Shown piece after piece: positions 50,807-61,388 of a stretch of DNA of 64,000 bases. The translations under genes and the position numbers were made by a program. How positions within the stretch are numbered: the first letter of the stretch is position 1; each line of letters opens with the position of its first letter. The notes beneath the pieces are model-generated. The model was not told the origin of the DNA. It saw nothing but the letters and a program-made list of their open reading frames with translations, and made no database searches. The stretch comes from Serratia grimesii NBRC 13537 (GTDB lineage: Bacteria; Pseudomonadota; Gammaproteobacteria; Enterobacterales; Enterobacteriaceae): positions 1 to 64,000 of the forward strand of contig NZ_BCTT01000013.1 of the NCBI RefSeq assembly GCF_001590905.1, written 5' to 3'.

Positions 50807-51271
50807 TTAACCCACCTCTTCTTGCTGAGTAAAGCAGGCTTTCAGCCGCTGGTTCAGCAGCAGATAAGCCAGTGCCAGCGCATCAAGCAGTATCCATAAC
50901 ATATCCAACGGTGGCTGATTGTCGGCCTGTTGCCACAGGCTGAACACTGAACCGCCCAGTGCCGCCAGTAGCGAGAGACAAAGCACCCAACGCCAGGCAC
51001 GCCACAATCGTGGCCATTGGTGACGTCGTGGAGCCAACAGAAATGCCAGCGCCGCCGGCAACCCCAGCATGATCCCATACCAGAATCTTTGGGTATCCGG
51101 ATAGAACAGCTGCAACAACCCTTCCCCCTGCTGGCGTGAAGCACCGGCCATCACAAACAGGATCCAGGTACGGGCTTGTAAAACCAGGACGCCCCAAAAC
51201 CACAGCGGCAAACGCAGTGCGCCGTGATGATCGTAATCGTCGGGGGAAAAACGGTGTGGGGGTGACTTCAA
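50807..51271 (-). CDS. yfeZ: DUF2919 membrane protein YfeZ
   Basis: A 154-residue inner-membrane protein with four predicted hydrophobic helices (about 24-44, 65-80, 93-110, 122-138), preceded by the conserved DYDHHGALRLPLWFWGVL segment of DUF2919. Function unknown. It begins with TTG at 51271, supported by AAGGA eight bases upstream. Same position as E. coli yfeZ. Confidence 0.82.
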   Translation of the reverse strand: MKSPPHRFSPDDYDHHGALRLPLWFWGVLVLQARTWILFVMAGASRQQGEGLLQLFYPDTQRFWYGIMLGLPAALAFLLAPRRHQWPRLWRAWRWVLCLSLLAALGGSVFSLWQQADNQPPLDMLWILLDALALAYLLLNQRLKACFTQQEEVG

Positions 51272-51443
51272 CGTCGATTCCTTATCAATCTCATGAGTAC
51301 TCCTTCAGATGGGAGTCACATTTATTGTTTTCAATGCGCACGCTTAAGAACCCCTTAAGATTTTCATGCTTTACTTAACCCCATCAAACCAGCAGTCCTG
51401 ATTGGCAGGGCTTTGATTCTCGATTGAGATAAGGAAGCTTAAG

Positions 51444-51842
51444 ATGAAAAAATATACCCTGGCCGCATTAATCGCGCTGTGCAGCGCACCGGTTCTGGCA
51501 CAGCAAGGTGGGTTCCTCGATCCTGCCGCTCCGCAGACACAAACGCAAAATACCCAGCAAGGGGGCTTCTCTGGCCCAAGTGCCGCGCTGACCACCGTAG
51601 ACAAGGTGAAATCAATGAGCGATGACACCTGGGTGATGCTGCAGGGTAACATTGAGCGGCGTGTGGGCGACGACACCTATACCTTCCGCGACGCCAGCGG
51701 CACTCTGACAGTAGAGATCGACAAAAAACGCTGGAACGGCCAGACCATTACCCCGAAAGATAAAGTGCAGTTGGAAGGGAAAGTAGACAAAGGCTGGAGC
51801 AGCGTGGAAGTCGATGTGAAAAACATCAAAAAGCTGCCATAA
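51444..51842 (+). CDS. YgiW/YdeI-family periplasmic OB-fold protein
   Basis: A 132-residue exported protein: signal peptide cleaved near VLAQ (residue 19), short Gln/Gly-rich region, then the bacterial OB-fold (BOF) domain (TTVDKVKSMSDDTWVMLQGNIERRVGDDTYTFRD... spanning about 50-131). Relatives YgiW and YdeI contribute to stress and antimicrobial-peptide tolerance. No equivalent sits between yfeZ and ypeA in E. coli, so it is an addition here. Confidence 0.85.
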   Translation: MKKYTLAALIALCSAPVLAQQGGFLDPAAPQTQTQNTQQGGFSGPSAALTTVDKVKSMSDDTWVMLQGNIERRVGDDTYTFRDASGTLTVEIDKKRWNGQTITPKDKVQLEGKVDKGWSSVEVDVKNIKKLP

Positions 51843-51853
51843 CCCATAGCAAA

Positions 51854-51875
51854 GGGCGGTGAAGCTTCACCGCCC
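51854..51875. terminator. Bidirectional terminator between converging genes
   Basis: A perfect 22-bp palindrome GGGCGGTGAAG|CTTCACCGCCC between the BOF-family gene and ypeA. Confidence 0.8.
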
Positions 51876-51885
51876 AAAGTACCAC

Positions 51886-52311
51886 TCAATATTCCTGATC
51901 TTCGATCAGTCGTTTACCCAGGTTGGTCACGTTCTGGATCTCGTAACCGAGTTTTTCGTACATCTCGATCACCGTGTCGTTGTCTTCACGCACCACCAAT
52001 TGGATCTTCGGGCACCCACGCGCGATCAGCTTCTTTTCCAGACGGTTAATTAACGCATTGGCAATACCGCGCCCGCGATAATCCGGATGAACCCCCAGAT
52101 AATACGCCGAGCCGCGATGACCGTCGTAACCGCCCATCACCGACCCCACCACTTCCCCGCCCACTTCAGCGACCAGAAAGAGATCCGGATCGTGGTTCAA
52201 TTTACGTTCAATGTCCATCTCAGGATCATTCCACGGTCGCAGCAGATCGCAACGCTCCCACAGAGTAATGACTTCTTCAAAGTCGTCTTGTCGAAATACG
52301 CGAATTTCCAT
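51886..52311 (-). CDS. ypeA: GNAT acetyltransferase YpeA
   Basis: A 141-residue GNAT-family N-acetyltransferase like E. coli YpeA (141). The acetyl-CoA loop reads [19 protein letters not shown], with [19 protein letters not shown] after it. Substrate unknown. Divergent from amiA. Confidence 0.93.
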   Translation of the reverse strand: MEIRVFRQDDFEEVITLWERCDLLRPWNDPEMDIERKLNHDPDLFLVAEVGGEVVGSVMGGYDGHRGSAYYLGVHPDYRGRGIANALINRLEKKLIARGCPKIQLVVREDNDTVIEMYEKLGYEIQNVTNLGKRLIEDQEY

Positions 52312-52454
52312 CGATGTTCGCCGCTGTTAATTAAGATGTTTATCTGATTATCGCGTGATTATTCACTTACGCAATATCAAACTGCGATTTACCCCAGCAA
52401 TTATCCAGAAATCACCGGTCCCCCGCGTAATAAATGGACATAGTTATCAGGTCG

Positions 52455-52473
52455 ATTAATGATTATCAATACG
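52455..52473. promoter_or_regulatory. Candidate Fur box upstream of amiA-hemF
   Basis: TTAATGATTATCAATA contains 14 of 19 consensus positions; the core AATGATTATCAAT differs from the ideal AATGATTATCATT by one base. It is 43 nt before the chosen amiA start and about 140 nt from divergent ypeA. Confidence 0.6.
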
Positions 52474-52516
52474 ATATAACGTCGCAAAATAGAATTTGTC
52501 GATGGAGCGTAGCGTT

Positions 52517-53404
52517 ATGAAAAAGCAGGTTAAACAATTCTTCAATTTTAAGCCGCTTGCCACTTCTCCTACGCGACGCCAATTACTGCTCTCGGGCCTG
52601 GCTCTGGTGCTGCTCGGCAGCAAAAGCCAAACGGCCAGTGCCGAATCCGGTGGCATGCTGCGCAACCAACACAGCAAACCTGCACCTAAACCGTCGGGCA
52701 GTAAAAGGCTGGTAATGATCGATCCCGGTCACGGCGGTATCGACTCCGGCGCGGTCGGCAGCGAAGGTTCGCAGGAAAAACACGTCGTATTGGAGATTGC
52801 CAACCACGTCCGCCGCATCCTGCACGAACAGGAACACGTCGAAGTCCGTCTGACACGGGAAGAAGACGAGTTTATCCCGTTATTCCAACGCGTTGAGATT
52901 GCCCACCAGCATCAGGCCGATCTGTTTATCTCGATTCACGCTGACGGCTTTACCAGCCCGGAAGCCTCAGGTGCTTCGGTGTTTGCCCTGTCCAACCGCG
53001 GCGCCAGCAGCGCCATGGCACGTTATCTGTCTAACCGCGAGAATGCCGCCGATGATGTGGCTGGCGGGAAATACAAAAACCAGGACAATTATCTGCAACA
53101 GGTGCTGTTCGATCTGGTGCAGACAGATACCATCAATAACAGTCTGACACTTGGTCGCCACGTACTCGGACAGATTCGCCCGGTACATCATCTGCACAGT
53201 AACAGTACAGAGCAGGCGGCGTTTGCCGTGCTGAAATCCCCATCAATTCCGTCTGTGTTGGTCGAAACCTCGTTTATTACCAACCCGGCGGAAGAACGCC
53301 TGCTGGGTACCACCGCTTTTCGCGAAAAAATCGCCCGTGCCATCGCCGACGGTGTAATCAGTTTCTTCAGTTATTACGATGCACACCAACGAAAACCGGG
53401 CTAA
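52517..53404 (+). CDS. amiA: N-acetylmuramoyl-L-alanine amidase AmiA
   Basis: A periplasmic zinc amidase splitting peptidoglycan cross-bridges at the septum. From ATG 52517 (GGAG nine bases upstream) 295 residues; E. coli 289. A twin-arginine signal (TRRQLLLSGLALVLLG) indicates Tat export. Amidase_3 motifs: IDPGHGGIDSGA, HVVLEIA, SIHADG, and the catalytic glutamate in VLVETSFITN. Starts at TTG 52496 and ATG 52502 are possible but less well placed. hemF follows after 183 nt. Confidence 0.94.
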   Translation: MKKQVKQFFNFKPLATSPTRRQLLLSGLALVLLGSKSQTASAESGGMLRNQHSKPAPKPSGSKRLVMIDPGHGGIDSGAVGSEGSQEKHVVLEIANHVRRILHEQEHVEVRLTREEDEFIPLFQRVEIAHQHQADLFISIHADGFTSPEASGASVFALSNRGASSAMARYLSNRENAADDVAGGKYKNQDNYLQQVLFDLVQTDTINNSLTLGRHVLGQIRPVHHLHSNSTEQAAFAVLKSPSIPSVLVETSFITNPAEERLLGTTAFREKIARAIADGVISFFSYYDAHQRKPG

Positions 53405-53488
53405 TATTGCCAGCCGAAGTGAATAAAGGTTCCCCCTTGAATCTCAGGGTTAGCAGCAATCACACGCCCAAATCAATGACCAAACTAA

Positions 53489-54963
<1,475 letters not shown>

Positions 54964-54981
54964 TTGCGCCCGCACTCCACT

Positions 54982-57243
54982 TTAGAATCGCACCTCCCCG
55001 CCGAAGATATAAGTTCGTCCACGGGCAGTGTTGGCAGCAGTGGCGTCATCACCTTGAATAGGCAACATATTCAGCTTGTTAAGCGCCTCTGAATAACTCT
55101 TGTTCATCAGATTCTGCACACTAAATTTTAGCAGCACGTTACGGTTAATTTGATAGGTGCTATACAGATCGATAATGGTCGGGATGTTCGGCATATCCTG
55201 CTTCACTATCTCACCGGTGGTTTCACTTTGTTCATAATCCGGAGACAAACGGCGGGCCTTTCCTGTGTATTTCACAATACTGCCGACAGTCAATGACTCA
55301 TCCAGGAAACGCACCCCGGTATTCAGTGTAAAGTACATATCCGGAAGTTCATTGATATCACCCGCGCCAAAATAGGTGCTGGCAATTGAAGTCGGCTGCT
55401 CGGTATGCTGCTTACTGAATGACATGCGAGCGAAGGCGCGACCTGCGTCATAATTGGCTTCCAGCTCTACGCCATGCGCACGTACAGGAGTCAACGAGTT
55501 GACGTAGATGTACATATTGTCCGCATAGTCTTCACTTTCATCGGCCCAGTTATTTTCAAGGTTTTCGCGATAGCTACATTTGCGTCCATTACGGCACACC
55601 ATGTATGACTCGCTGAAAATATAGTTGTTAACCTTACTGGTATAAGCCACCACTTTCAGTTGAAGCGAGTCCTCTTTAACCAATAAATCATGACCATTGG
55701 CGTTAAATCCCGCCTGCCAAGTTTCTGCTCGTTCCCCCTTCAAAAACGGGTTCATCGACGCTCCACCAGAGTTTGAATAGAACACTTCCTGAATATTAGG
55801 CGCGCGCATGGATTTGCTGTAGCTGACAAAGGGTTGCAGCCATGGCGTTACCTGCGCAGAAAGCATCACCGATGGGTTAAAACCTTGTTCTTTTAAATTA
55901 ATATTAGCGGCACCCTGAGGGAAACATTGTACCCGGTAATCACAAGCAGGTTTAAATCCTGTCAGCTTGTTGCTGCTGTAATTCAGGTTTAAATCTAATT
56001 GATAAATATCCCGATTAAGCTGTAAGCCGGTGTACAAACTGGTGATACGCTGATCACCTGACGGCGCGAAGGTGTTGTTTTCGATAGACTCCTGCGCGGT
56101 CTGCTCATCTTCGATTGCCGACTCAACATGCTTGGTGTATCTGTTGTGCATGATTTTACCGCCGTAGCTGAAAGCTACATCGGTGTTCAACAGGCTGAAG
56201 CGACTTGTATTATTGATATCCAATGCGTCGGAACGGTTTTCCGAATTGGTATTAAAGAAGGTGAATAGCGAACCACCGTTATATTCCTGATTCCCTTTAC
56301 TGGTACTGGCAGTAATATTTAAATCGACCAATTCCGAGAACGGTGCATAATGATATTTTATATAAAAATCATTACTGTGAATATCTCGACGAGAGAATCG
56401 GTTTTGATAGCTCCTGGCCGAAAGCTCAATACTATTAAATTCATCCGGCTTGATATCCAGTTTGAATAACTGCGATTTTGGATTTTGCTTCATAAACTCA
56501 TCATATCCAAAATCCTCGCTACTCACCCCGTCACCATTATTGAAGTTCGAGTAAACAGAGCTGCCGCTGATTGCCGCCATGGCACCAATGCTGCCAGTAT
56601 CGGTAAATGCTTGCCCTTTTCCCGCGACTGCAACCATACCACTACGACCAATACCATTACTGCCGACAGAAAATTTAGTCCTAATACCAAAAGGGTTGCC
56701 GGAGAAAATAACATCATCAACACCAATAGTACGAAAGTTCGCGCTGCCAGCCAGAGCATTGACCCCTGCTCCCCCACTGCTTTCACCGCGTGCCACGTCG
56801 ACCCCAACGATAAAGTTTGGATCGATCAGAACACCTGACTGGCTATTGGTTGAACCATGTGAAAGAACCCCAGAAGTGGATGTTCCGTAATAGCTTTGGG
56901 TAATACCATCTACCATAGTGTTAACCCGGCCAAACCCGCTCATTCCACGGATATTAACGCTAACCGCGCCTTGACTCGGATCGATTTGGGTATAGGTACC
57001 TGGCATACTGCGCAGAATACTGTCTACCGACTCCAGGTTCTTATTTTCACCACGGGAACTGAACGCCCCCGGTTTTTCCAACGCCTCCCTTTCACTGTTG
57101 TTACTGCTGTCTGCCGCCGAAACATTTAACGGACTGAAAACCACCTTACCGCTGCCCTCTTTTGCCTCACTCTGTGCAGCCGTCGCCCCCCCGCTCAGCG
57201 CCATTCCCGCGCCGAACAGGCTTACTAATAATTTAATTTTCAT
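54982..57243 (-). CDS. TonB-dependent outer-membrane receptor (HasR/haem-receptor-like)
   Basis: A 753-residue receptor from ATG 57243: signal peptide MKIKLLVSLFGAGMALSGGATA, TonB-box-like KVVFSPLNV, plug domain (SVDSILRSMPGTYTQIDPSQG; VNIRGMSGFGRVNTMVDGI; GSANFRTIGVDDVIF, the last typical of HasR/haemophore-type receptors), 22-stranded barrel with SMRAPNIQEVF and NPFLKGERAETW in place of FRAP/NPNL, ending ...IFGGEVRF. No histidine lies between those two motifs, unlike classical haem receptors. Two short cysteine pairs (CDYRVQC, CRNGRKC) probably close extracellular loops. An in-frame start at 57306 precedes the signal and is rejected. Ligand uncertain: haem/haemoprotein first, another siderophore or peptide second. 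Confidence 0.8.
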   Translation of the reverse strand: MKIKLLVSLFGAGMALSGGATAAQSEAKEGSGKVVFSPLNVSAADSSNNSEREALEKPGAFSSRGENKNLESVDSILRSMPGTYTQIDPSQGAVSVNIRGMSGFGRVNTMVDGITQSYYGTSTSGVLSHGSTNSQSGVLIDPNFIVGVDVARGESSGGAGVNALAGSANFRTIGVDDVIFSGNPFGIRTKFSVGSNGIGRSGMVAVAGKGQAFTDTGSIGAMAAISGSSVYSNFNNGDGVSSEDFGYDEFMKQNPKSQLFKLDIKPDEFNSIELSARSYQNRFSRRDIHSNDFYIKYHYAPFSELVDLNITASTSKGNQEYNGGSLFTFFNTNSENRSDALDINNTSRFSLLNTDVAFSYGGKIMHNRYTKHVESAIEDEQTAQESIENNTFAPSGDQRITSLYTGLQLNRDIYQLDLNLNYSSNKLTGFKPACDYRVQCFPQGAANINLKEQGFNPSVMLSAQVTPWLQPFVSYSKSMRAPNIQEVFYSNSGGASMNPFLKGERAETWQAGFNANGHDLLVKEDSLQLKVVAYTSKVNNYIFSESYMVCRNGRKCSYRENLENNWADESEDYADNMYIYVNSLTPVRAHGVELEANYDAGRAFARMSFSKQHTEQPTSIASTYFGAGDINELPDMYFTLNTGVRFLDESLTVGSIVKYTGKARRLSPDYEQSETTGEIVKQDMPNIPTIIDLYSTYQINRNVLLKFSVQNLMNKSYSEALNKLNMLPIQGDDATAANTARGRTYIFGGEVRF

Positions 57244-57363
57244 ATATCCCCAGAAATTGCCAAAAGGTTTGATGGCCGACAATGCCCAGCAAAAATCCCC
57301 GCCCATAAGACGGTAAATATTGTTATTGTTTTAATACGCCGCAGTTTCCTGCGGCGTTAAATA

Positions 57364-59496
57364 TTATTTCTTTGCCTGTTGATCCATCGCCAGAATAAAG
57401 GCGTACTCCAGAGCGCTATTTTCCAGCCGAGCCAGGCGACCCGATTTGCCGCCGTGACCTGCAGTCATGTCGGTGGACAGCAGTAGCAACGAATCCCCTT
57501 GCTTAAACTGCCGCAACTTCGCTACCCACTTGGCGGGTTCCCAATACTGCACCTGCGAATCATACAACCCGCTGGTCACCAACAAATTCGGGTAGTGTTG
57601 CTTGCGCACATTGTCATACGGGCTGTAAGACTTCATCAGCGCATAGGCCTGCGGCTCATTCGGATTGCCCCACTCTTCATACTCACCAGTGGTTAATGGA
57701 ATACTGTCGTCCAACATGGTGGTCACCACATCAACAAAGGGCACCTGCGCCACCACCGCGTTATACAGTTGCGGAGCCTGGTTGATCACTGCCCCCATCA
57801 GTAATCCACCAGCGCTGCCTCCCATGGCGTAAATACGGCCTGGTTGACCATAGCCATCCTTGATCAAGGCTTGGGTGGCGTCGATAAAGTCGCTGAAAGT
57901 ATTCGGCTTGTGGATCAGTTTTCCCTGTTGGTACCAGTTCTGTCCTAACTCTCCGCCGCCGCGTACGTGAATCAGCGCATAGACGAAACCACGATCCAGT
58001 AGGCTAATACGATTGGCGCTAAAGGCCGGATCCATGCTCATGCCATAAGCACCATAGCCGTACACTAACAGCGGACTGTGACCCGGTTTGAACATCGTCT
58101 TGTTGTAAACCAGCGAGACCGGTACCTTCACACCATCTCGCGCACTGATCCACACCCGTTCACTGTGATACAAGCTCGGGTCAACGCCTTTCACTTCCTG
58201 CTGCTTCAGCAAGGTTCGGCTGCCCTTATTCAAATCCCAGTCGTAGGTACTGGTTGGGGTCGTCATCGCCGAATAGCCGTAACGCAAGCGATCACTGTCC
58301 GGATCGGGGTTATAACCCAACCAGGCCATGTAGCTGGCATCGTCAAACGGAATACTGCGTTGGGTCTTACCGTCCCAACTTATCTGCCGCAGTTGCACCA
58401 ACCCATCGCCACGTTCTTTCACCACCAACCAATCACGAAACAGGGTAAAGCCCTCAACTTCACGCTTTTCCTGTGGAGCAATTAACGTCTGCCACGGTTG
58501 CTGCGCAGACGCTGTGTGATACAGACCGAAGTGCGGGCTTTGATGGTTGGAACGCAGATAGAATTCACCACGATAATGATCGAGATAATATTCACGTCCG
58601 CTGTGCCGGGCTGCAAATAACTGCGGTGCACTTTGCGGGCGATTAGCGTCGATCAGACGCACTTCAGAGGTGGTATTGCCGCTGATAGTGATAATGACGT
58701 AATCACGGGAAGCCGAGCTACCGAGACTCAGGTAGAAAGCAGCGTCGTTCTCCTGATACACCCGTTGGTCTTCCGTTACCGGCGTGCCAAACGTATGACG
58801 GTAAACCTGATATGGCAGCAAGGTTTGTGGGTGATTCCGCACATAGAACAAAGTTTTGCCATCGTTAGCCCACACCATATTGCCGGAGGTGTTCTCAATG
58901 ACTTCTGGCGCCCAACGTTTGTCAGCAATATCCTGTAGGGAAATCCGATACTGGCGGCGGCCCTGTACATCTTCAGACACCGCCATACGCCGGTTGTCCT
59001 GGCTGATGTCCATTCCCCCGACGCGGTAATAATCATGACCTGCCGCGCGTTGATTGGCATCCAGCAACGTTTGCCACGGCGCATCGGCAGTCAAAGCCTG
59101 CCGTTGATACAGCGCGAAATTTTTGCCGGCGGCGTAGCTTTCCTGATAACGATAGCCGTTCAATTGATAAGGCACCGAGCGGTCTTCCGGGCTAATGCGG
59201 CTCAGCATTTCCTGATACAGCTTATCGCGCAGAGCTTTATAGGGCTGCATCATCTGTTCGGTATAACGATTTTCCGCAGTCAGATAATCCAGCACCTTTT
59301 TGTTCTTTCGGCTGTCGTCACGCAACCAGTAATAGTCATCTGTACGGGTTTCACCTTGCGCAGTCAGTACTTTGGGTACTTTTTCTGCCTGCGGGGGTTG
59401 CGGCTGCGCAGCTACCGCAGAATTTAAAAATCCGAACGAAAACAGTAAAGCGGCGCCCAGGCGACACTTCTTATTCGATGACAGTGGGTGATTCAT
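57364..59496 (-). CDS. Exported oligopeptidase B (S9A prolyl-oligopeptidase family)
   Basis: A 710-residue serine peptidase that is oligopeptidase B by sequence: triad S561 (GGSAGG), D646 (GLYDSQVQYW), H681 (AGHGGKSGR), beta-propeller in the N-terminal half, and the acidic pair in PLTTGEYEEWGNP that directs cleavage after Arg/Lys. Unlike E. coli OpdB (686, cytosolic), it begins with a clear Sec signal (basic MNHPLSSNKKCR, then hydrophobic to AVAAQ near 30). So it should act in the periplasm or outside, on short basic peptides. It lies 55 nt after the TonB-like gene and 120 nt before the receptor on the same strand; a hairpin (57336-57357) without a T-run separates it from the receptor. Confidence 0.88.
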   Translation of the reverse strand: MNHPLSSNKKCRLGAALLFSFGFLNSAVAAQPQPPQAEKVPKVLTAQGETRTDDYYWLRDDSRKNKKVLDYLTAENRYTEQMMQPYKALRDKLYQEMLSRISPEDRSVPYQLNGYRYQESYAAGKNFALYQRQALTADAPWQTLLDANQRAAGHDYYRVGGMDISQDNRRMAVSEDVQGRRQYRISLQDIADKRWAPEVIENTSGNMVWANDGKTLFYVRNHPQTLLPYQVYRHTFGTPVTEDQRVYQENDAAFYLSLGSSASRDYVIITISGNTTSEVRLIDANRPQSAPQLFAARHSGREYYLDHYRGEFYLRSNHQSPHFGLYHTASAQQPWQTLIAPQEKREVEGFTLFRDWLVVKERGDGLVQLRQISWDGKTQRSIPFDDASYMAWLGYNPDPDSDRLRYGYSAMTTPTSTYDWDLNKGSRTLLKQQEVKGVDPSLYHSERVWISARDGVKVPVSLVYNKTMFKPGHSPLLVYGYGAYGMSMDPAFSANRISLLDRGFVYALIHVRGGGELGQNWYQQGKLIHKPNTFSDFIDATQALIKDGYGQPGRIYAMGGSAGGLLMGAVINQAPQLYNAVVAQVPFVDVVTTMLDDSIPLTTGEYEEWGNPNEPQAYALMKSYSPYDNVRKQHYPNLLVTSGLYDSQVQYWEPAKWVAKLRQFKQGDSLLLLSTDMTAGHGGKSGRLARLENSALEYAFILAMDQQAKK

Positions 59497-59551
59497 AATC
59501 CCTCACGAAGTTTGACCTGTAGGCATCCCGTTAGGAGGACGTCTGTAGGTG

Positions 59552-60352
59552 TTATTTGCCGGCATTTAACGCCGCCAGATTAAAATCAATTGGCATCGTC
59601 ACGTTGACGGCGCCATTTCGCAACATGTCAGACGGGGGTAATGGCAGCGGCTGCGCCCGCTCTACCACGGCTAGCGCCTCACGATCGAGTGATGCAGTGC
59701 CCGAGCGAACCCGGAGTGTCACCCCCGACACCCGCCCCTGAGCATCAACACGGAACGTCACCTGCGGCATACCGGTACGTCGGCGACTGCGGGCCTCTGG
59801 CGGATAGCGTTTAATGTTGTTCAGATGACCTTTCACCAGGCTTTCCCATGACAGTTTGGCTTGAACGCTGCTGTTGGAGTCGCTGTTGATCGGTGCGGCG
59901 GTCTGGCGGGCAACGTTCTGCGCTTTTGGCGCAGCGGCACTGGAAGCAGCAGCATGGCGCATCTCTTTAGCCTGCTCTTCCGGTTTTGGCTGAGCTTTCT
60001 GTGGTGGCCGGAGTTCAGTGCGTTTTTTTTCTGCCACGGAAATTTTGGTCTTTTCAGCACGCGCCAATTTAGGCAAGTCGGGTTGCTCCAACTGCTCGGC
60101 CGGTTGCGCCGCAGAGGATTCCGCCTGTTGCACACCCAGCGGTAGCGGTTTTGGGCTTTCCGGTGCCTCTACTTGTTCCGCCCAGCTCATCATCACCGCC
60201 GGTGGGGGTAATTGCATCATCGGTAACGGCTGGGACGGCCAGTAAAACATCAATACCAGCGCGACGTGTACTGCTATCGCACACAAGAAACCGCGCGCCC
60301 AACGCGGCTGCGGCATATCGACGACAGGGTAAGATAAAGACTGACTTAACAT
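59552..60352 (-). CDS. TonB-family energy transducer (TonB/HasB-like)
   Basis: A 266-residue TonB-type protein from ATG 60352: short cytoplasmic N-terminus, one membrane helix (about 17-35, FLCAIAVHVALVLMFYW), a Pro/Glu/Lys/Ala-rich periplasmic linker (about 40-170), and a C-terminal TonB domain (IKRYPPEARSRRRTGMPQVTFRVDAQGRVSGVTL). An in-frame start at 60412 overlaps the Fur box, so 60352 is preferred; ATG 60316 is possible. No exbB/exbD adjoin. Its position with a receptor recalls HasB, which energises HasR in S. marcescens. Confidence 0.87.
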   Translation of the reverse strand: MLSQSLSYPVVDMPQPRWARGFLCAIAVHVALVLMFYWPSQPLPMMQLPPPAVMMSWAEQVEAPESPKPLPLGVQQAESSAAQPAEQLEQPDLPKLARAEKTKISVAEKKRTELRPPQKAQPKPEEQAKEMRHAAASSAAAPKAQNVARQTAAPINSDSNSSVQAKLSWESLVKGHLNNIKRYPPEARSRRRTGMPQVTFRVDAQGRVSGVTLRVRSGTASLDREALAVVERAQPLPLPPSDMLRNGAVNVTMPIDFNLAALNAGK

Positions 60353-60397
60353 AAGGACATTAGAATACTTAATCGCGAATGATTGCAGATCACATTT

Positions 60398-60416
60398 GCT
60401 AATGATAATCATTTGT
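60398..60416. promoter_or_regulatory. Fur box upstream of the TonB-like gene
   Basis: AATGATAATCATT (60401-60413) is a perfect Fur core; the 19-mer matches 15 positions. It is 46 nt before the TonB-like start, in the gap after chaN, indicating an internal iron-regulated promoter. Confidence 0.85.
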
Positions 60417-60458
60417 AACTGTTATTAACAGTTCTTTTCGCTGTGTTTACTCTATGAA

Positions 60459-60493
60459 TTTCAAGTTGCAGCAAACAGCGCTGCAACTTGAAA
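60459..60493. repeat. Miniature inverted repeat related to the dispersed element (copy D)
   Basis: TTTCAAGTTGCAG (60459-60471) and CTGCAACTTGAAA (60481-60493) form a perfect 13-bp stem with a 9-base loop, 20 nt downstream of the chaN stop. The arm sequence equals the terminal repeat of copies A-C, so this looks like the two ends of the element joined without its middle. It could also act as a terminator for chaN, though no T-run follows. Confidence 0.7.
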
Positions 60494-60513
60494 GGCAACC
60501 CGTCTTGGCCTAA

Positions 60514-61353
60514 TTACTTCACCGCCGGGGTAACCCACAGATAATCCGCCACCTGTTTATCGACCTGTACACCAGGTTCTGCCAGCATCAATACTGTTGG
60601 CAATGCTGTTGGTTGTAGATCTTGCACGTGAAGTGGTACCCCTACCGATTTAGACGCATGATAACCACCAGCAATAAGCAAAGCAGGCGTCGGCGCAGCC
60701 AGCAAACGTTCGGCCATACGTCGGTCACGCTGCTGCTGAATAGCCAGCATGGCATGCAGCTGTTGCGGTTCGATATTCCCGCCATGTGAGGTGCGAATAG
60801 TTTCCTCCAGCGCTTTTTGCACCACCGGCCGTACCGACAGCGTTCCCTGCGGGAAACTCGGCTGCTGATAAAACGCCATGATTTCACTGCGATCCAGGTT
60901 GGCTGACCACAGTGGATAAGGCGCCCGCATTGCCGCCATGATCACGTCACCGTACAGCGACCACTTCCAGCCTGGCTGCCAATCAATCAACTCTGCCACA
61001 CGACTGTCACGCACCGTCGGATTTGACTGTAGCCAGTGTTTCACCTGATCCACTTTGGCCTGCTGATTCGGATTTATCATCTCCATTAGCACACTGCCTT
61101 GTGACCGCCGCAGAGGTAATTGCTGCACCAACCACAGTTCAATCTGATGGTGATACGGGTTGTCATGTTTTTCCCCAACAACCACGCGTTGCTCAACAGA
61201 CAGTCGGGCCAATAGCTGATCAGGCGTCAGGCTTTCCCCACTACGCAAATCGGTAATTTTCCCCAGTTCGATAAGGGTATTTTTTGGCGGTGAAACGGGG
61301 GTTTGACTGCAGGCACCGAGCGCCAGTGCGGCCAGTAAAATCAAAAATCTCAT
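60514..61353 (-). CDS. ChaN-family haem-binding lipoprotein
   Basis: A 279-residue lipoprotein (signal MRFLILLAALALGAC, lipid Cys about 15) of the ChaN family (haem-binding uptake, Tiki superfamily). Characteristic motifs: VVVGEKHDNPYHHQIEL near 59-75, VLMEMINPNQQ, and C-terminal LLIAGGYHASKSVGVPLH. In Campylobacter jejuni, ChaN is an iron-regulated haem-binding lipoprotein that works with the receptor ChaR. Here it heads a minus-strand row of four genes, 36 nt downstream of a strong Fur box. Confidence 0.85.
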   Translation of the reverse strand: MRFLILLAALALGACSQTPVSPPKNTLIELGKITDLRSGESLTPDQLLARLSVEQRVVVGEKHDNPYHHQIELWLVQQLPLRRSQGSVLMEMINPNQQAKVDQVKHWLQSNPTVRDSRVAELIDWQPGWKWSLYGDVIMAAMRAPYPLWSANLDRSEIMAFYQQPSFPQGTLSVRPVVQKALEETIRTSHGGNIEPQQLHAMLAIQQQRDRRMAERLLAAPTPALLIAGGYHASKSVGVPLHVQDLQPTALPTVLMLAEPGVQVDKQVADYLWVTPAVK

Positions 61354-61388
61354 GATGCTGCCCTGTAATAAAAAGTGGCGACATTATA

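Noticed and set aside
54982-61353. Calling the receptor locus a complete has haemophore operon
   Set aside because: hasA, hasD, hasE and anti-sigma/sigma genes are absent, and the receptor lacks the usual haem-ligand histidine segment.
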